From Streptomyces parvus (GTDB taxonomy: Bacteria; Actinomycetota; Actinomycetes; Streptomycetales; Streptomycetaceae): DNA of 64,000 nucleotides. Shown here one piece after another: positions 37,932 to 46,896 of the stretch (position 1 is its first letter; the number at the start of each line of letters is the position of its first letter). The stretch lies in the NCBI RefSeq assembly GCF_032121415.1, contig NZ_CP135079.1, forward strand, positions 1,488,001-1,552,000. The letters are read 5' to 3'. The position numbers were made by a program, and so were the translations under genes. Under the pieces are notes generated by a model, which was given only the letters and a program-made list of their open reading frames with translations, did no database searches and was not told the origin of the DNA.

Positions 37932-39500
37932 TCATCCCTGACTGTTGTTCTCGTGGTGAGGGGCACGGTCGGCGCCGGGGTGCGCCAGGGACCGCTCGAT
38001 GGCTGCGTGCAGGACCTTGCGGTCGTCGAAGGCGCGGACCACTCCGTGGACGTCCTGGCCCTGCTCGTGGCCCTTGCCCGCCACCAGGACGGTGTCGCCC
38101 GGCTCGGCGCGGGCGACGGCTGCTGCGATGGCGGCGGCCCGGTCCGCGTCGACCAGCACGTCGCCGCGTTCGTGGACGGGGACCTCGGCGGCGCCGGAGA
38201 GCATCGCGGCGAGGATCGCGAGGGGGTCCTCCGAGCGGGGGTTGTCGGAGGTCAGGACGGCGGTGTCGGCGAGCCGGGCCGCGGCGGCGCCCATCGGGCC
38301 GCGTTTGGTGGTGTCGCGGTCGCCGCCGCAGCCGAGGACGATGTGCACCTTGCCCTCGGTGACCTTGCGCAGGGAGCGCAGGACGGACTCGACGGCGTCG
38401 GTCTTGTGCGCGTAGTCGACGACGGCGAGGTAGGGCTGTCCGGCGTCCACCCGCTCCAGCCGGCCCGGGACCCCGGGGACGGCGGCGACGCCGTCGGCGG
38501 CGATCTGCGGGTCGACGCCCGCGACGGCCAGCGTGACGATCGCGGCGAGGGTGTTGGCGACGTTGAACGGGCCGGGCAGCGGGGCGCGGGCGGTGATCCG
38601 CTCGCCCTTGGGACCGACGGCGGTGAAGGTGCTGTCCTGCGGCCCGACCTCGACGTCCTCGGCGTGCCAGTCGGCGTCCGGGTGGCCCTCGGCGGAGAAG
38701 GTGGTGACGGGGACGCCGGACTCGGTGATGAGCCTGCGGCCGTACTCGTCGTCGAAGTTGACCACGCCGCGGTGGCTGCGCTCGGGGGTGAAGAGCTGGG
38801 CCTTGGCCTGGAAGTAGTCCTCCATGCCGGAGTGGAACTCCATGTGCTCCGGGCTGAGGTTGTTGAAGACGGCGACGTCGAAGACGCAGCCGTCGACCCG
38901 GCCGAGCACCAGGGCGTGGCTGGAGACCTCCATCGCGACGGCCTCGACGCCGCGTTCGCGCATGACGGCGAACAGGGCCTGGAGGTCGGTGGCTTCGGGG
39001 GTGGTGCGCTCGGACTTGATGCGCTCGTCGCCGATCCGCATCTCGACGGTGCCGATCAGCCCGGTGGGGCGTCCGGCGGCGCGCAGTCCACCCTCGACGA
39101 GGTACGCGGTGGTGGTCTTGCCGGAGGTTCCGGTGATGCCGATCTGGAGCAGCCCGATGCCGGGCCGCCCGTAGATGTCGGCGGCCAGTTCGCCCATCAC
39201 GGCCCGCGGGTTCTCGGTGACCAGGACCGGCAGGCCGGTGGCGGCGGCGCGTTCGGCGCCGGTGGGGTCGGTGAGGACGGCGACGGCGCCCAGGCCCGCG
39301 GCCTGGGCCGCGAAGTCGGCGCCGTGCATACGGGCGCCGGGCAGGGCCGCGTACACGTCTCCGGGTCGCACGGCCCGTGAGTCGTGCGTGATACCGGTGA
39401 CGTCACCGCTCCCGGCGGTCTCGACGCCGAGCCGGGCGGCCAGCTCGCCGAGAGGGGTGGGCCGGAGCCGGTCCGGTCGGGGCGCTCCCGGGTAGGTCAC
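37932..39500 (-). CDS. murE: MurE, UDP-MurNAc-dipeptide:diaminopimelate ligase
   Basis: 522 residues from GTG 39500, which has AAGGA 5 bases upstream. MurE adds the third residue of the stem peptide. Domain order: ITHDSRAVRPGDVYAALPGARMHG, P-loop IGITGTSGKTTTAYLVEGGLR, FNNLSPEHMEFHSGMEDYFQ with the ATP/Mg site, and D419-N-P-R422, the motif that marks diaminopimelate-adding (not lysine-adding) enzymes; streptomycetes use LL-DAP. An in-frame GTG at 39647 would add 49 polar residues (TTITPDPGNRNENRRNQ onward). The next gene, murF, follows after 4 bases. Confidence 0.95.
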   Translation of the reverse strand: MTYPGAPRPDRLRPTPLGELAARLGVETAGSGDVTGITHDSRAVRPGDVYAALPGARMHGADFAAQAAGLGAVAVLTDPTGAERAAATGLPVLVTENPRAVMGELAADIYGRPGIGLLQIGITGTSGKTTTAYLVEGGLRAAGRPTGLIGTVEMRIGDERIKSERTTPEATDLQALFAVMRERGVEAVAMEVSSHALVLGRVDGCVFDVAVFNNLSPEHMEFHSGMEDYFQAKAQLFTPERSHRGVVNFDDEYGRRLITESGVPVTTFSAEGHPDADWHAEDVEVGPQDSTFTAVGPKGERITARAPLPGPFNVANTLAAIVTLAVAGVDPQIAADGVAAVPGVPGRLERVDAGQPYLAVVDYAHKTDAVESVLRSLRKVTEGKVHIVLGCGGDRDTTKRGPMGAAAARLADTAVLTSDNPRSEDPLAILAAMLSGAAEVPVHERGDVLVDADRAAAIAAAVARAEPGDTVLVAGKGHEQGQDVHGVVRAFDDRKVLHAAIERSLAHPGADRAPHHENNSQG

Positions 39501-39687
39501 AGGCGCGTCCTTCTGAGAGGTTTGGGACTGATCAGCGTGGGGCACGGCGGTGAGCGTACCGGGCCGGTGCGGGCTCTCGCGAAGCGAGGGACCCTGGTTC
39601 CGGCGGTTCTCGTTCCGGTTCCCGGGGTCGGGGGTGATCGTTGTCACTGAGGGTTCCCTTGGAGGGGATGCTCGCGCACCCCCGTGT

Positions 39688-41676
39688 TCACTCGCCGGGT
39701 TTGAAGGACACCGGCAGCCGGGGCGGCTTGCTGCCGGACGGTGGGGTCTGGAGCGTCTTGAGCGCGAACTCCATGACCTTCTTGTAGATCGGACCGCAGA
39801 TCTGGCCGCCGAAGTAGCTGCCCTTGGTGGGGTTCTGGATCGCGCAGTAGACGGTGACCTGCGGGTTGTCGGCGGGGGCGAAGCCCGCGAAGGAGGCGGT
39901 GTAGCCCTTGTAGACGCCGCGGACGGGGTCGACCCGGTTGGCGGTTCCGGTCTTGCCCGCGACCCGGTAGCCGGGGATGGCGGCCTTGGTTCCGGTCCCC
40001 TCGCGGTCGTCGACGACGGACTCCAGCATGGTCGCCAGGGTCTTGGCGGTCTTCTCGCTGACCACCCGGTTCTCCTCGGGGGCGTCGGCCGGGGTGAAGC
40101 GGCCGTCGGATCCCTTGGTTCCGCGTACGAGGGTGGGGGCGACCCGTACGCCTCCGTTGGCGACCGTGGAGTAGACCGAGGCGGCCTGGACCGCGTTGAT
40201 GGAGAGGCCCTGGCCGAAGGGGATCGTGTACTGCTGCGAGGTCGACCAGTCCTTCGGGTGGGCCAGCAGGCCGGGGGACTCGCCGGGGTAGCCGAGGCCG
40301 GTCTTCTTTCCGAGGCCGAACTTCCGCAGGTAGTCGTAGAGGACCTTGTTCGACTCGGCCTGGGTCCTGCCGAGCTGACCGGTCGCCAGGATGGTGCCGA
40401 TGTTGCTGGACTTGGCGAGCACCCCGTTGAGCGTGAGGTACCAGGTGGGGTGGTCGACGTCGTCCTTGAAGAGGCGGTCGCCCCGGTGCAGTCGGTTGGG
40501 GACGGTGACATGGGTGCCGGGCGTGGCGGCCCCCTCCTCCAGCACGGCCGCGATCGACATGACCTTGCTGGTGGAGCCGGGCTCGTACACGTCCTGGAGG
40601 GCCGCGTTGCCGAGCGAGGCCGAGGTGGCCCGGGAGAGGTCGTTGGGGTCGTAGCCGGGGGCGTTGGCCATGGCCAGCAGTTCGCCGGTCTTCGTGTTCT
40701 GCACGATGACGTAGCCGCGGTCCGCCTTGGACTCGGCGACCTGGTCGCTGATGGCCTTCTGCGCGGCCCACTGGATATCGCGGTCGATGGTCAGCTCGAT
40801 GTCGGAGCCGGGCACGGCCGGGATCTCGCTGCTGCCCGCGGTGGGGACCCGCCGGCCGCCCGCCTGGGCGTAACGGACCTTGCCGTCCTCGCCCGCCAGC
40901 TCCTTGTTCAGCTGTGACTCCAGGCCGCCGCCGCCCTTGCCGTCGGCGCTGACGAAGCCCAGTATCCCGGCGGCGAGATCCCCGTTGGGGTAGACGCGCT
41001 TGGTGGTCGGCTCCTGGAGGACACCGGCCAGCACGTTGGCTCCGGGGCCGCCCTTGAGCTCGTCCTCGGACGCCTTCTCGGCGAAGACGGCCTTGAGGTC
41101 CTTGATCTGCTTCCAGACCTGGGGGGTCTGCCGGTAGGCGAGGACGGTGTAGCGGCTCTTGGGCGTCGAGAGCTTCTTGACGAGCTCGTCGACGTCCTTG
41201 CCGAGGATCGGGGCGAGCAGGGCCGCGGCCTGCTGCGGGGCGTCGGGGGCCTTGCTCTCCTCGGGCGTGAAGAGCTTGGGGTCGGCCGTGATGTTGTGCG
41301 CGTCCACGCTGGTGGCGAGCGCGACGCCGTTGCGGTCGGTGATCTCGCCGCGCTCGGCGGCGACCGTGTACTCCAGGTAGCGGTTCTTCTCGGCCTTGGC
41401 CGCGTACGCGCTGGCGTCGACGGCCTGGACCTGGAGCAGCCGGGCCACGAAGGCCAGCATGACCAGCGTCAGGCCGAGGCTGACGAGCCGCAGCCGGGGG
41501 CGTGGGCTGCCGAGGCGCAGGGAGCGGGGTGCGGTGCCGCGCCGGGTGGTGCGCCCCGGGGCGGGGCGGGGGCGGCGGGCCGGTGGGCGCGGGCCGGAGC
41601 GGCCGGATCCGGATGCCCCGTTACGGGGGCGGGCCGGTCCGGGTACGCGGCGGCGCGGCGGTTCCTTGGGCGGCAC
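39688..41676 (-). CDS. ftsI: FtsI/PBP3, septal peptidoglycan transpeptidase
   Basis: 662 residues. Class B penicillin-binding protein that crosslinks septal wall with FtsW. A 60-residue Pro/Arg/Gly-rich cytoplasmic leader precedes one helix (LVSLGLTLVMLAFVARLLQV), a pedestal domain (ERGEITDRNGVALATSVDAH), and the transpeptidase domain. The active-site trio is visible: S368-T-S-K371 in EPGSTSKVMS, SSN in LAKSSNIGTI, and K575-T-G in VAGKTGTANR. The start is a GTG at 41676, 4 bases after the ftsL stop. A leader of about 40-190 bases separates it from murE. Confidence 0.97.
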   Translation of the reverse strand: MPPKEPPRRRVPGPARPRNGASGSGRSGPRPPARRPRPAPGRTTRRGTAPRSLRLGSPRPRLRLVSLGLTLVMLAFVARLLQVQAVDASAYAAKAEKNRYLEYTVAAERGEITDRNGVALATSVDAHNITADPKLFTPEESKAPDAPQQAAALLAPILGKDVDELVKKLSTPKSRYTVLAYRQTPQVWKQIKDLKAVFAEKASEDELKGGPGANVLAGVLQEPTTKRVYPNGDLAAGILGFVSADGKGGGGLESQLNKELAGEDGKVRYAQAGGRRVPTAGSSEIPAVPGSDIELTIDRDIQWAAQKAISDQVAESKADRGYVIVQNTKTGELLAMANAPGYDPNDLSRATSASLGNAALQDVYEPGSTSKVMSIAAVLEEGAATPGTHVTVPNRLHRGDRLFKDDVDHPTWYLTLNGVLAKSSNIGTILATGQLGRTQAESNKVLYDYLRKFGLGKKTGLGYPGESPGLLAHPKDWSTSQQYTIPFGQGLSINAVQAASVYSTVANGGVRVAPTLVRGTKGSDGRFTPADAPEENRVVSEKTAKTLATMLESVVDDREGTGTKAAIPGYRVAGKTGTANRVDPVRGVYKGYTASFAGFAPADNPQVTVYCAIQNPTKGSYFGGQICGPIYKKVMEFALKTLQTPPSGSKPPRLPVSFKPGE

Positions 41677-41680
41677 TGCG

Positions 41681-42250
41681 TCACCTGCCGGGGCTCGTCG
41701 GGGGTGGGCTGTTCTCCGCCGAGGGGGCGGCTGCGGGGTCGGGCGCGGTCGCGGACACGGATCCGGAGGGCGGCGGGGAGCCGGAGGTGCCGGCCGACGC
41801 CCCGGCGGCCGGGGACCCGGCCGCCGGGGCGTCGGGGTCGGGTGAGGCGCTGGGGCTCGGGGTGGGGCTGGGCGGCGGGGCGGTCGCCTCCGAGGGCTTG
41901 CCGTGGACCGAGCCGTCGGGGTTCAGGAAGGCGGGGCTGCCGCCCGGCACCATGCCGAGCTCCCGGGCGCGCTTCTCCAGGGCGTCGGGCTGGGACCGGC
42001 TGTCGACGTCGCGCTGGAGGGCCTGCTGCTCGTCGGTGAGCTCGGTGGTGTCCCGCTTCAGCTCGCTGAGCCGGAACGATCCCTCGTTGAGCGCGGAGTT
42101 CAGCAGGAGCAGGGTGATGAGTCCGCCGCCCAGGAGCAGGACGACCAGCAGGACGAAGGGGGTGCGGGCCGCGGTGCTGGGCCCGGCGGACGGCATCAGC
42201 CGGGCGAGCCGGGCGGCCCGCCCCTTCAGCGGTGCGGCCGGTTTGCTCAC
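41681..42250 (-). CDS. ftsL: FtsL-like division protein with long proline-rich tail
   Basis: 189 residues. A short cytoplasmic leader (1-28) precedes one helix (TPFVLLVVLLLGGGLITLLLL), then a periplasm-facing coiled coil (FRLSELKRDTTELTDEQQALQRDVDS) and REL(G)MVPGGSPAFLNPDG, the terminal motif of FtsL/DivIC proteins. The last 75 residues are a low-complexity Pro/Ser/Ala extension that other FtsL proteins lack. FtsL with DivIC and FtsQ recruits FtsW-FtsI. It lies 38 bases after rsmH and 4 before ftsI. Confidence 0.9.
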   Translation of the reverse strand: MSKPAAPLKGRAARLARLMPSAGPSTAARTPFVLLVVLLLGGGLITLLLLNSALNEGSFRLSELKRDTTELTDEQQALQRDVDSRSQPDALEKRARELGMVPGGSPAFLNPDGSVHGKPSEATAPPPSPTPSPSASPDPDAPAAGSPAAGASAGTSGSPPPSGSVSATAPDPAAAPSAENSPPPTSPGR

Positions 42251-42287
42251 CCCACGACTCCCCCGCTGCGACGTCCGGCCCCGGTGC

Positions 42288-43253
42288 TCATCGCTCCTCC
42301 TCGCGGATGCGCTGGGCGCCGCGCAGCCGGGCGGGGGCGGCCCGCCGGTTCGCGGCGACCTCCTCCTCGGTGGGCAGCTCGGCGCCCCGGGTGAGCTGCT
42401 TCAGCCGGGGCTGGTAGCGCTCGGGGACGACGGGGAGCCCGGGGGGCGCGGTGTTGGCGGCGCCGGCCGCGAAGACCTGCTTGACCAGCCGGTCCTCCAG
42501 CGAGTGGTACGACAGCACCGCGATGCGGCCGCCGACGGCGAGGCTGTCGACGGCGGCCGGAATGGCCCGCTCCAGGACGCTCAGCTCGCCGTTGACCTCG
42601 ATGCGCAGCGCCTGGAAGGTCCGCTTGGCGGGGTTGCCGCCGGTGCGCTTGGCAGCCTGGGGCAGCGCGTCGCGGATCAGCTCGACGAGCCGGGCGCTGT
42701 TGCTGAACGGCTCCTTCCCGCGCTCGCGCACGATCGCGGAGACGATCCGCTTGGCCTGCTTCTCCTCGCCGTACGCGCGCAGGATCCGCACGAGCTCGCC
42801 GGGCGGGTAGGTGTTGAGCACCTCGGCGGCACCCATCCCGGTGGACTGGTCCATCCGCATGTCGAGCGGGGCGTCCTGGGCGTAGGCGAATCCGCGGTCG
42901 GCCTCGTCCAACTGCATGGAGGAGACGCCGAGGTCGAACAGGATGCCCTGGACCTTCGGGATCCCGAGCCGCGCGAGGACCTCGGGGAGTTCGTCGTAGA
43001 CCGCGTGGACGAGGGTGGCCCGGTCACCGTAGGGGGCGAGCCGTTCGCCGGAGAGGCGGAGCGCCTCCTTGTCGCGGTCCAGGGCGACCAGCCGGGCGGT
43101 GGGGAACGCCGCGAGCAGGGCCTCGCTGTGACCGCCGAGGCCGAGGGTGCAGTCGACGACCACGGGCTCCGGGTGGGCCGGGTCCTGGAGAGCCGGGGCC
43201 AGCAGGTCCAGACACCTCTGGAGCATCACCGGGACGTGTCGGGTCTGGCTCAA
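42288..43253 (-). CDS. rsmH: 16S rRNA (cytosine1402-N4)-methyltransferase RsmH
   Basis: 321 residues. RsmH (MraW) methylates C1402 in the ribosomal decoding site using S-adenosylmethionine. Signature stretches: [13 protein letters not shown], the SAM motif [61 protein letters not shown], and the C-terminal [10 protein letters not shown]. It heads the dcw run, as in most bacteria, but mraZ is not upstream: the 43254-43680 gap has no coding frame for it. Confidence 0.97.
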   Translation of the reverse strand: MSQTRHVPVMLQRCLDLLAPALQDPAHPEPVVVDCTLGLGGHSEALLAAFPTARLVALDRDKEALRLSGERLAPYGDRATLVHAVYDELPEVLARLGIPKVQGILFDLGVSSMQLDEADRGFAYAQDAPLDMRMDQSTGMGAAEVLNTYPPGELVRILRAYGEEKQAKRIVSAIVRERGKEPFSNSARLVELIRDALPQAAKRTGGNPAKRTFQALRIEVNGELSVLERAIPAAVDSLAVGGRIAVLSYHSLEDRLVKQVFAAGAANTAPPGLPVVPERYQPRLKQLTRGAELPTEEEVAANRRAAPARLRGAQRIREEER

Positions 43254-43680
43254 TGCGCCCTCTCAGGCTCTGTCCCGCGGCCGGCACGTACGTCCTGGTC
43301 CCCGCCCGCTCTGAAGGGGAGGCCCGCCGGCGCCGGGGAAGGGGCGTCGGCCGACCGAAGAGCGGGAGAGGGCCGGGTCGCACGTACGCCGCACATCACG
43401 GGGGAGATACGGAATGTGCAGGAGGTGCGGGGGGTGCGATGGGGCAGTGGTGCGGGAATGCGGGTGTTGACTTCGCGTTACTTTAGTCCACCCTGCCATT
43501 CGATCGATTCGCGATCAACGAACCGCGCAGCGCGTCGCGCCACCCGACCGGATGCGGCGAACCCACCCGAACGGGTGCGTCCACGGGCCCCTGTGGATTA
43601 GCTCACAACAAGCCGTGTTGACGTTCTTTGTCCGCTCTCACAGGCCGCCCGTGCCAGGTGGGAAGGCTAACGTCGTAGCC
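43254..43680. promoter_or_regulatory. divergent promoter region of the dcw cluster and the carbonic anhydrase gene
   Basis: There is no gene. For rsmH (minus strand), TTGATC (43513-43518) and CAGGGT (43490-43495) are 17 apart. For the anhydrase, TTGACG (43618-43623) is a good -35 with only the weak CAGGCC (43641-43646) as its -10. A near-DnaA box, TGTGGATTA, lies at 43592-43600. The leader of rsmH would be about 230 bases. Confidence 0.45.
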
Positions 43681-44244
43681 ATGTCGACTTCTGCTCACTC
43701 CCCCGCCGAGTCCGTGACGTCCACCGCTGCGGCGGTCCGCGAGGGGGGCCAGGTCACCGACCGCCTCGTCGCGCTGAACTCCGAGTACGCGAAGGACTTC
43801 CGCGACCCGGGCATGGACGCCCGCCCCGTCCTCCAGGTCGCCGTGGTCGCCTGTATGGATGCCCGTCTCGACCTGCACGCCGCGCTCGGCCTGGAGCTCG
43901 GCGACTGCCACACCATCCGCAACGCGGGCGGTGTGGTCACCGAGGACGTGATCCGCTCGCTCACCATCAGCCAGCGGGCGCTCGGCACCCGCAGTGTGGT
44001 CCTCATCCACCACACCAACTGCGGTCTGGAGTCCCTCACCGAGGACTTCCGGCAGGACCTGGAGCGCGAGGTGGGCCAGCGTCCGGCCTGGGCCGTGGAG
44101 GCCTACACGGACGCCGACCAGGACGTGCGCCAGTCGATGCAGCGGGTGCGGACCTCGCCGTTCCTGCTGCACACCGACGACGTGCGCGGATTCGTCTTCG
44201 ACGTGACCACCGGTCTGCTGCGGGAGATCGACTCCGTTTCCTGA
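43681..44244 (+). CDS. beta-class carbonic anhydrase
   Basis: 187 residues, a short beta-carbonic anhydrase that converts CO2 and bicarbonate. Zinc ligands: C58 in VVACMDARLDLHAALG, H111 and C114 in LIHHTNCG. The Asp-Arg dyad is in the same CMDAR motif. RNAGGVVTEDVIRSLTISQRALGT is a characteristic stretch. The family is usual in Streptomyces, and the gene supplies bicarbonate for carboxylations. The ATG at 43681 is chosen; the ribosome-binding site is weak (GGGAAGG about 14 bases upstream). Confidence 0.93.
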   Translation: MSTSAHSPAESVTSTAAAVREGGQVTDRLVALNSEYAKDFRDPGMDARPVLQVAVVACMDARLDLHAALGLELGDCHTIRNAGGVVTEDVIRSLTISQRALGTRSVVLIHHTNCGLESLTEDFRQDLEREVGQRPAWAVEAYTDADQDVRQSMQRVRTSPFLLHTDDVRGFVFDVTTGLLREIDSVS

Positions 44245-44345
44245 ACGGATCCCCCGCCGCCTCCCGGCCTCCGCCGCACCTCACGCACGCATCGCCGTGC
44301 CCTGCGGCGCCGGAATCGTGACAGACACTGCCTTTTCGCACCCAC

Positions 44346-44354
44346 TTATCCACA
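44346..44354 (+). promoter_or_regulatory. perfect DnaA box
   Basis: TTATCCACA matches the strong DnaA consensus exactly. It lies in the 250-base gap between the anhydrase gene and the MoxR operon. A one-mismatch copy (TGTGGATTA, minus strand) lies 750 bases away at 43592-43600. Function unproved. Confidence 0.5.
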
Positions 44355-44494
44355 GGCGAGTGACACGAAGCGGTAACGGCAACAAGAATGCGGGTGTGAC
44401 CTCCCCCGGGTCTTCCGGAGGAGTGTCCGATTTTCGGGGTGGGCCGCGCGGGTACGCGCGACGGCCCCTGCGCAAAAGGGCCGAGGAGGGCCGG

Positions 44495-45534
<1,040 letters not shown>

Positions 45535-45538
<4 letters not shown>

Positions 45539-46896
45539 TGGCGGCCGGCGAGCCCGGCGCCGTGGAGGACGGCGGGCGGCAGGGCGGCCTCCGGACCGCC
45601 CTGGGCGGACTGACCACCCGGGGACGCTCGTTCCTGGCCGCCGGTCTTGCCGCCGCCGTCTGCGCGTACGTCCTGGGCCAGGGCGACCTGCTGCGGGTCG
45701 GGCTGCTGCTCGCCGTGCTGCCCCTGGTCTGTGTGACCGCGCTCTACCGCACCCGCTACCGGGTCACGGGCACCCGACGCCTCTCGCCGTCCCGGGTGGC
45801 CGCGGGCGCGGAGGCGCGGGTGCATCTGCGGATGGACAACGTCTCCCGGCTGCCCACCGGTCTGCTGATGCTCCAGGACCGCGTGCCGTACGTACTGGGC
45901 CCGCGGCCGCGCTTCGTCCTGGACCGGGTGGAGCCGGGCGGCCGGCGCGAGGTGTCCTACCGGGTCCGCTCCGATCTGCGCGGCCGCTATCCGCTGGGAC
46001 CGTTGCAGCTCCGGCTCAGCGACCCCTTCGGGATGTGCGAGCTGACGCGTTCCTTCAGCGCGTACGACACCCTCGTCGTCATCCCGCGCACGGTGCCGCT
46101 GCCCGCGCTGCGGCTGGCGGGCGAGGCCTCCGGCTACGGCGACGGGCGGCAGCGTTCGCTCGCGCTCGCCGGTGAGGACGACATCATTCCGCGCGGCTAC
46201 CGGCACGGCGACGATCTGCGGCGGGTCCACTGGCGCTCCACCGCGCGCCACGGCGAGCTGATGGTGCGACGCGAGGAACAGCCGCAGCGGGCCAGATGCA
46301 CGGTCCTGCTGGACACCCGGCAGACCGGCTACCAGGGCGCCGGGCCCGACTCGGCGTTCGAATGGGCGGTCTCGGGGGCGGCCTCCGCCCTGGTGCACAT
46401 GCTGGAGCGCGGCTTCGCCGTCCGGCTCCTCACCGACGACGGGAACGCGGTGCCCGGCGAGGGGACCGACGGCTTCGCTGGCTCGACCCAGGAGTCCGCG
46501 GACTCGGCGGGGCTGATGCTCGACACGCTCGCCGTGGTCGGCCATTCCGACGGCGGGGGCCTCAGCCGCGCCCATGACGTGCTGCGCGGCGGCAACGAGG
46601 GGCTGCTCATCGCGTTCTTCGGCGATCTGGACGAGGAGCAGACCGCGGTCGCGGCCCGGATGCGGCAACGTGCGGGCGCCGGGGTCGCGTTCGTCCTGGA
46701 CAGCGCCGCCTGGGCCGGCGACGAGGGCGCGGCCGACGACCGGCTGCGACGGCTGCGCGAGTCCGGCTGGACGGCGGTGCCGGTGGAGCCGGGTGACGAG
46801 CTGCCCGAGCTGTGGCAGCTGGCCGCCGGGATGCGCACGGACACGCCGTCCGCCCCGAGCGGCGGCCCGACCGGTTTCGCGGGGGGATGGTCATGA
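45535..46896 (+). CDS. DUF58-domain membrane protein
   Basis: 453 residues. Two helices near the N-terminus (SFLAAGLAAAVCAYVLG, LLRVGLLLAVLPLVCVTALY) anchor a cytoplasmic or exported region. The DUF58 signature is IIPRGYRHGDDLRRVHWRSTARHGELMVRREEQ around residues 220-250. A von-Willebrand-like fold after it contains TVLLDTRQTGY. DUF58 proteins almost always lie next to a MoxR ATPase, and the start GTG overlaps the upstream stop (GTG 45535, ATG 45538). The activity is unknown. Confidence 0.9.

Noticed and set aside
43254..43680. mraZ upstream of rsmH.
   Set aside because: No frame with AbrB-like MraZ sequence is present; the gap holds only promoter-like elements.
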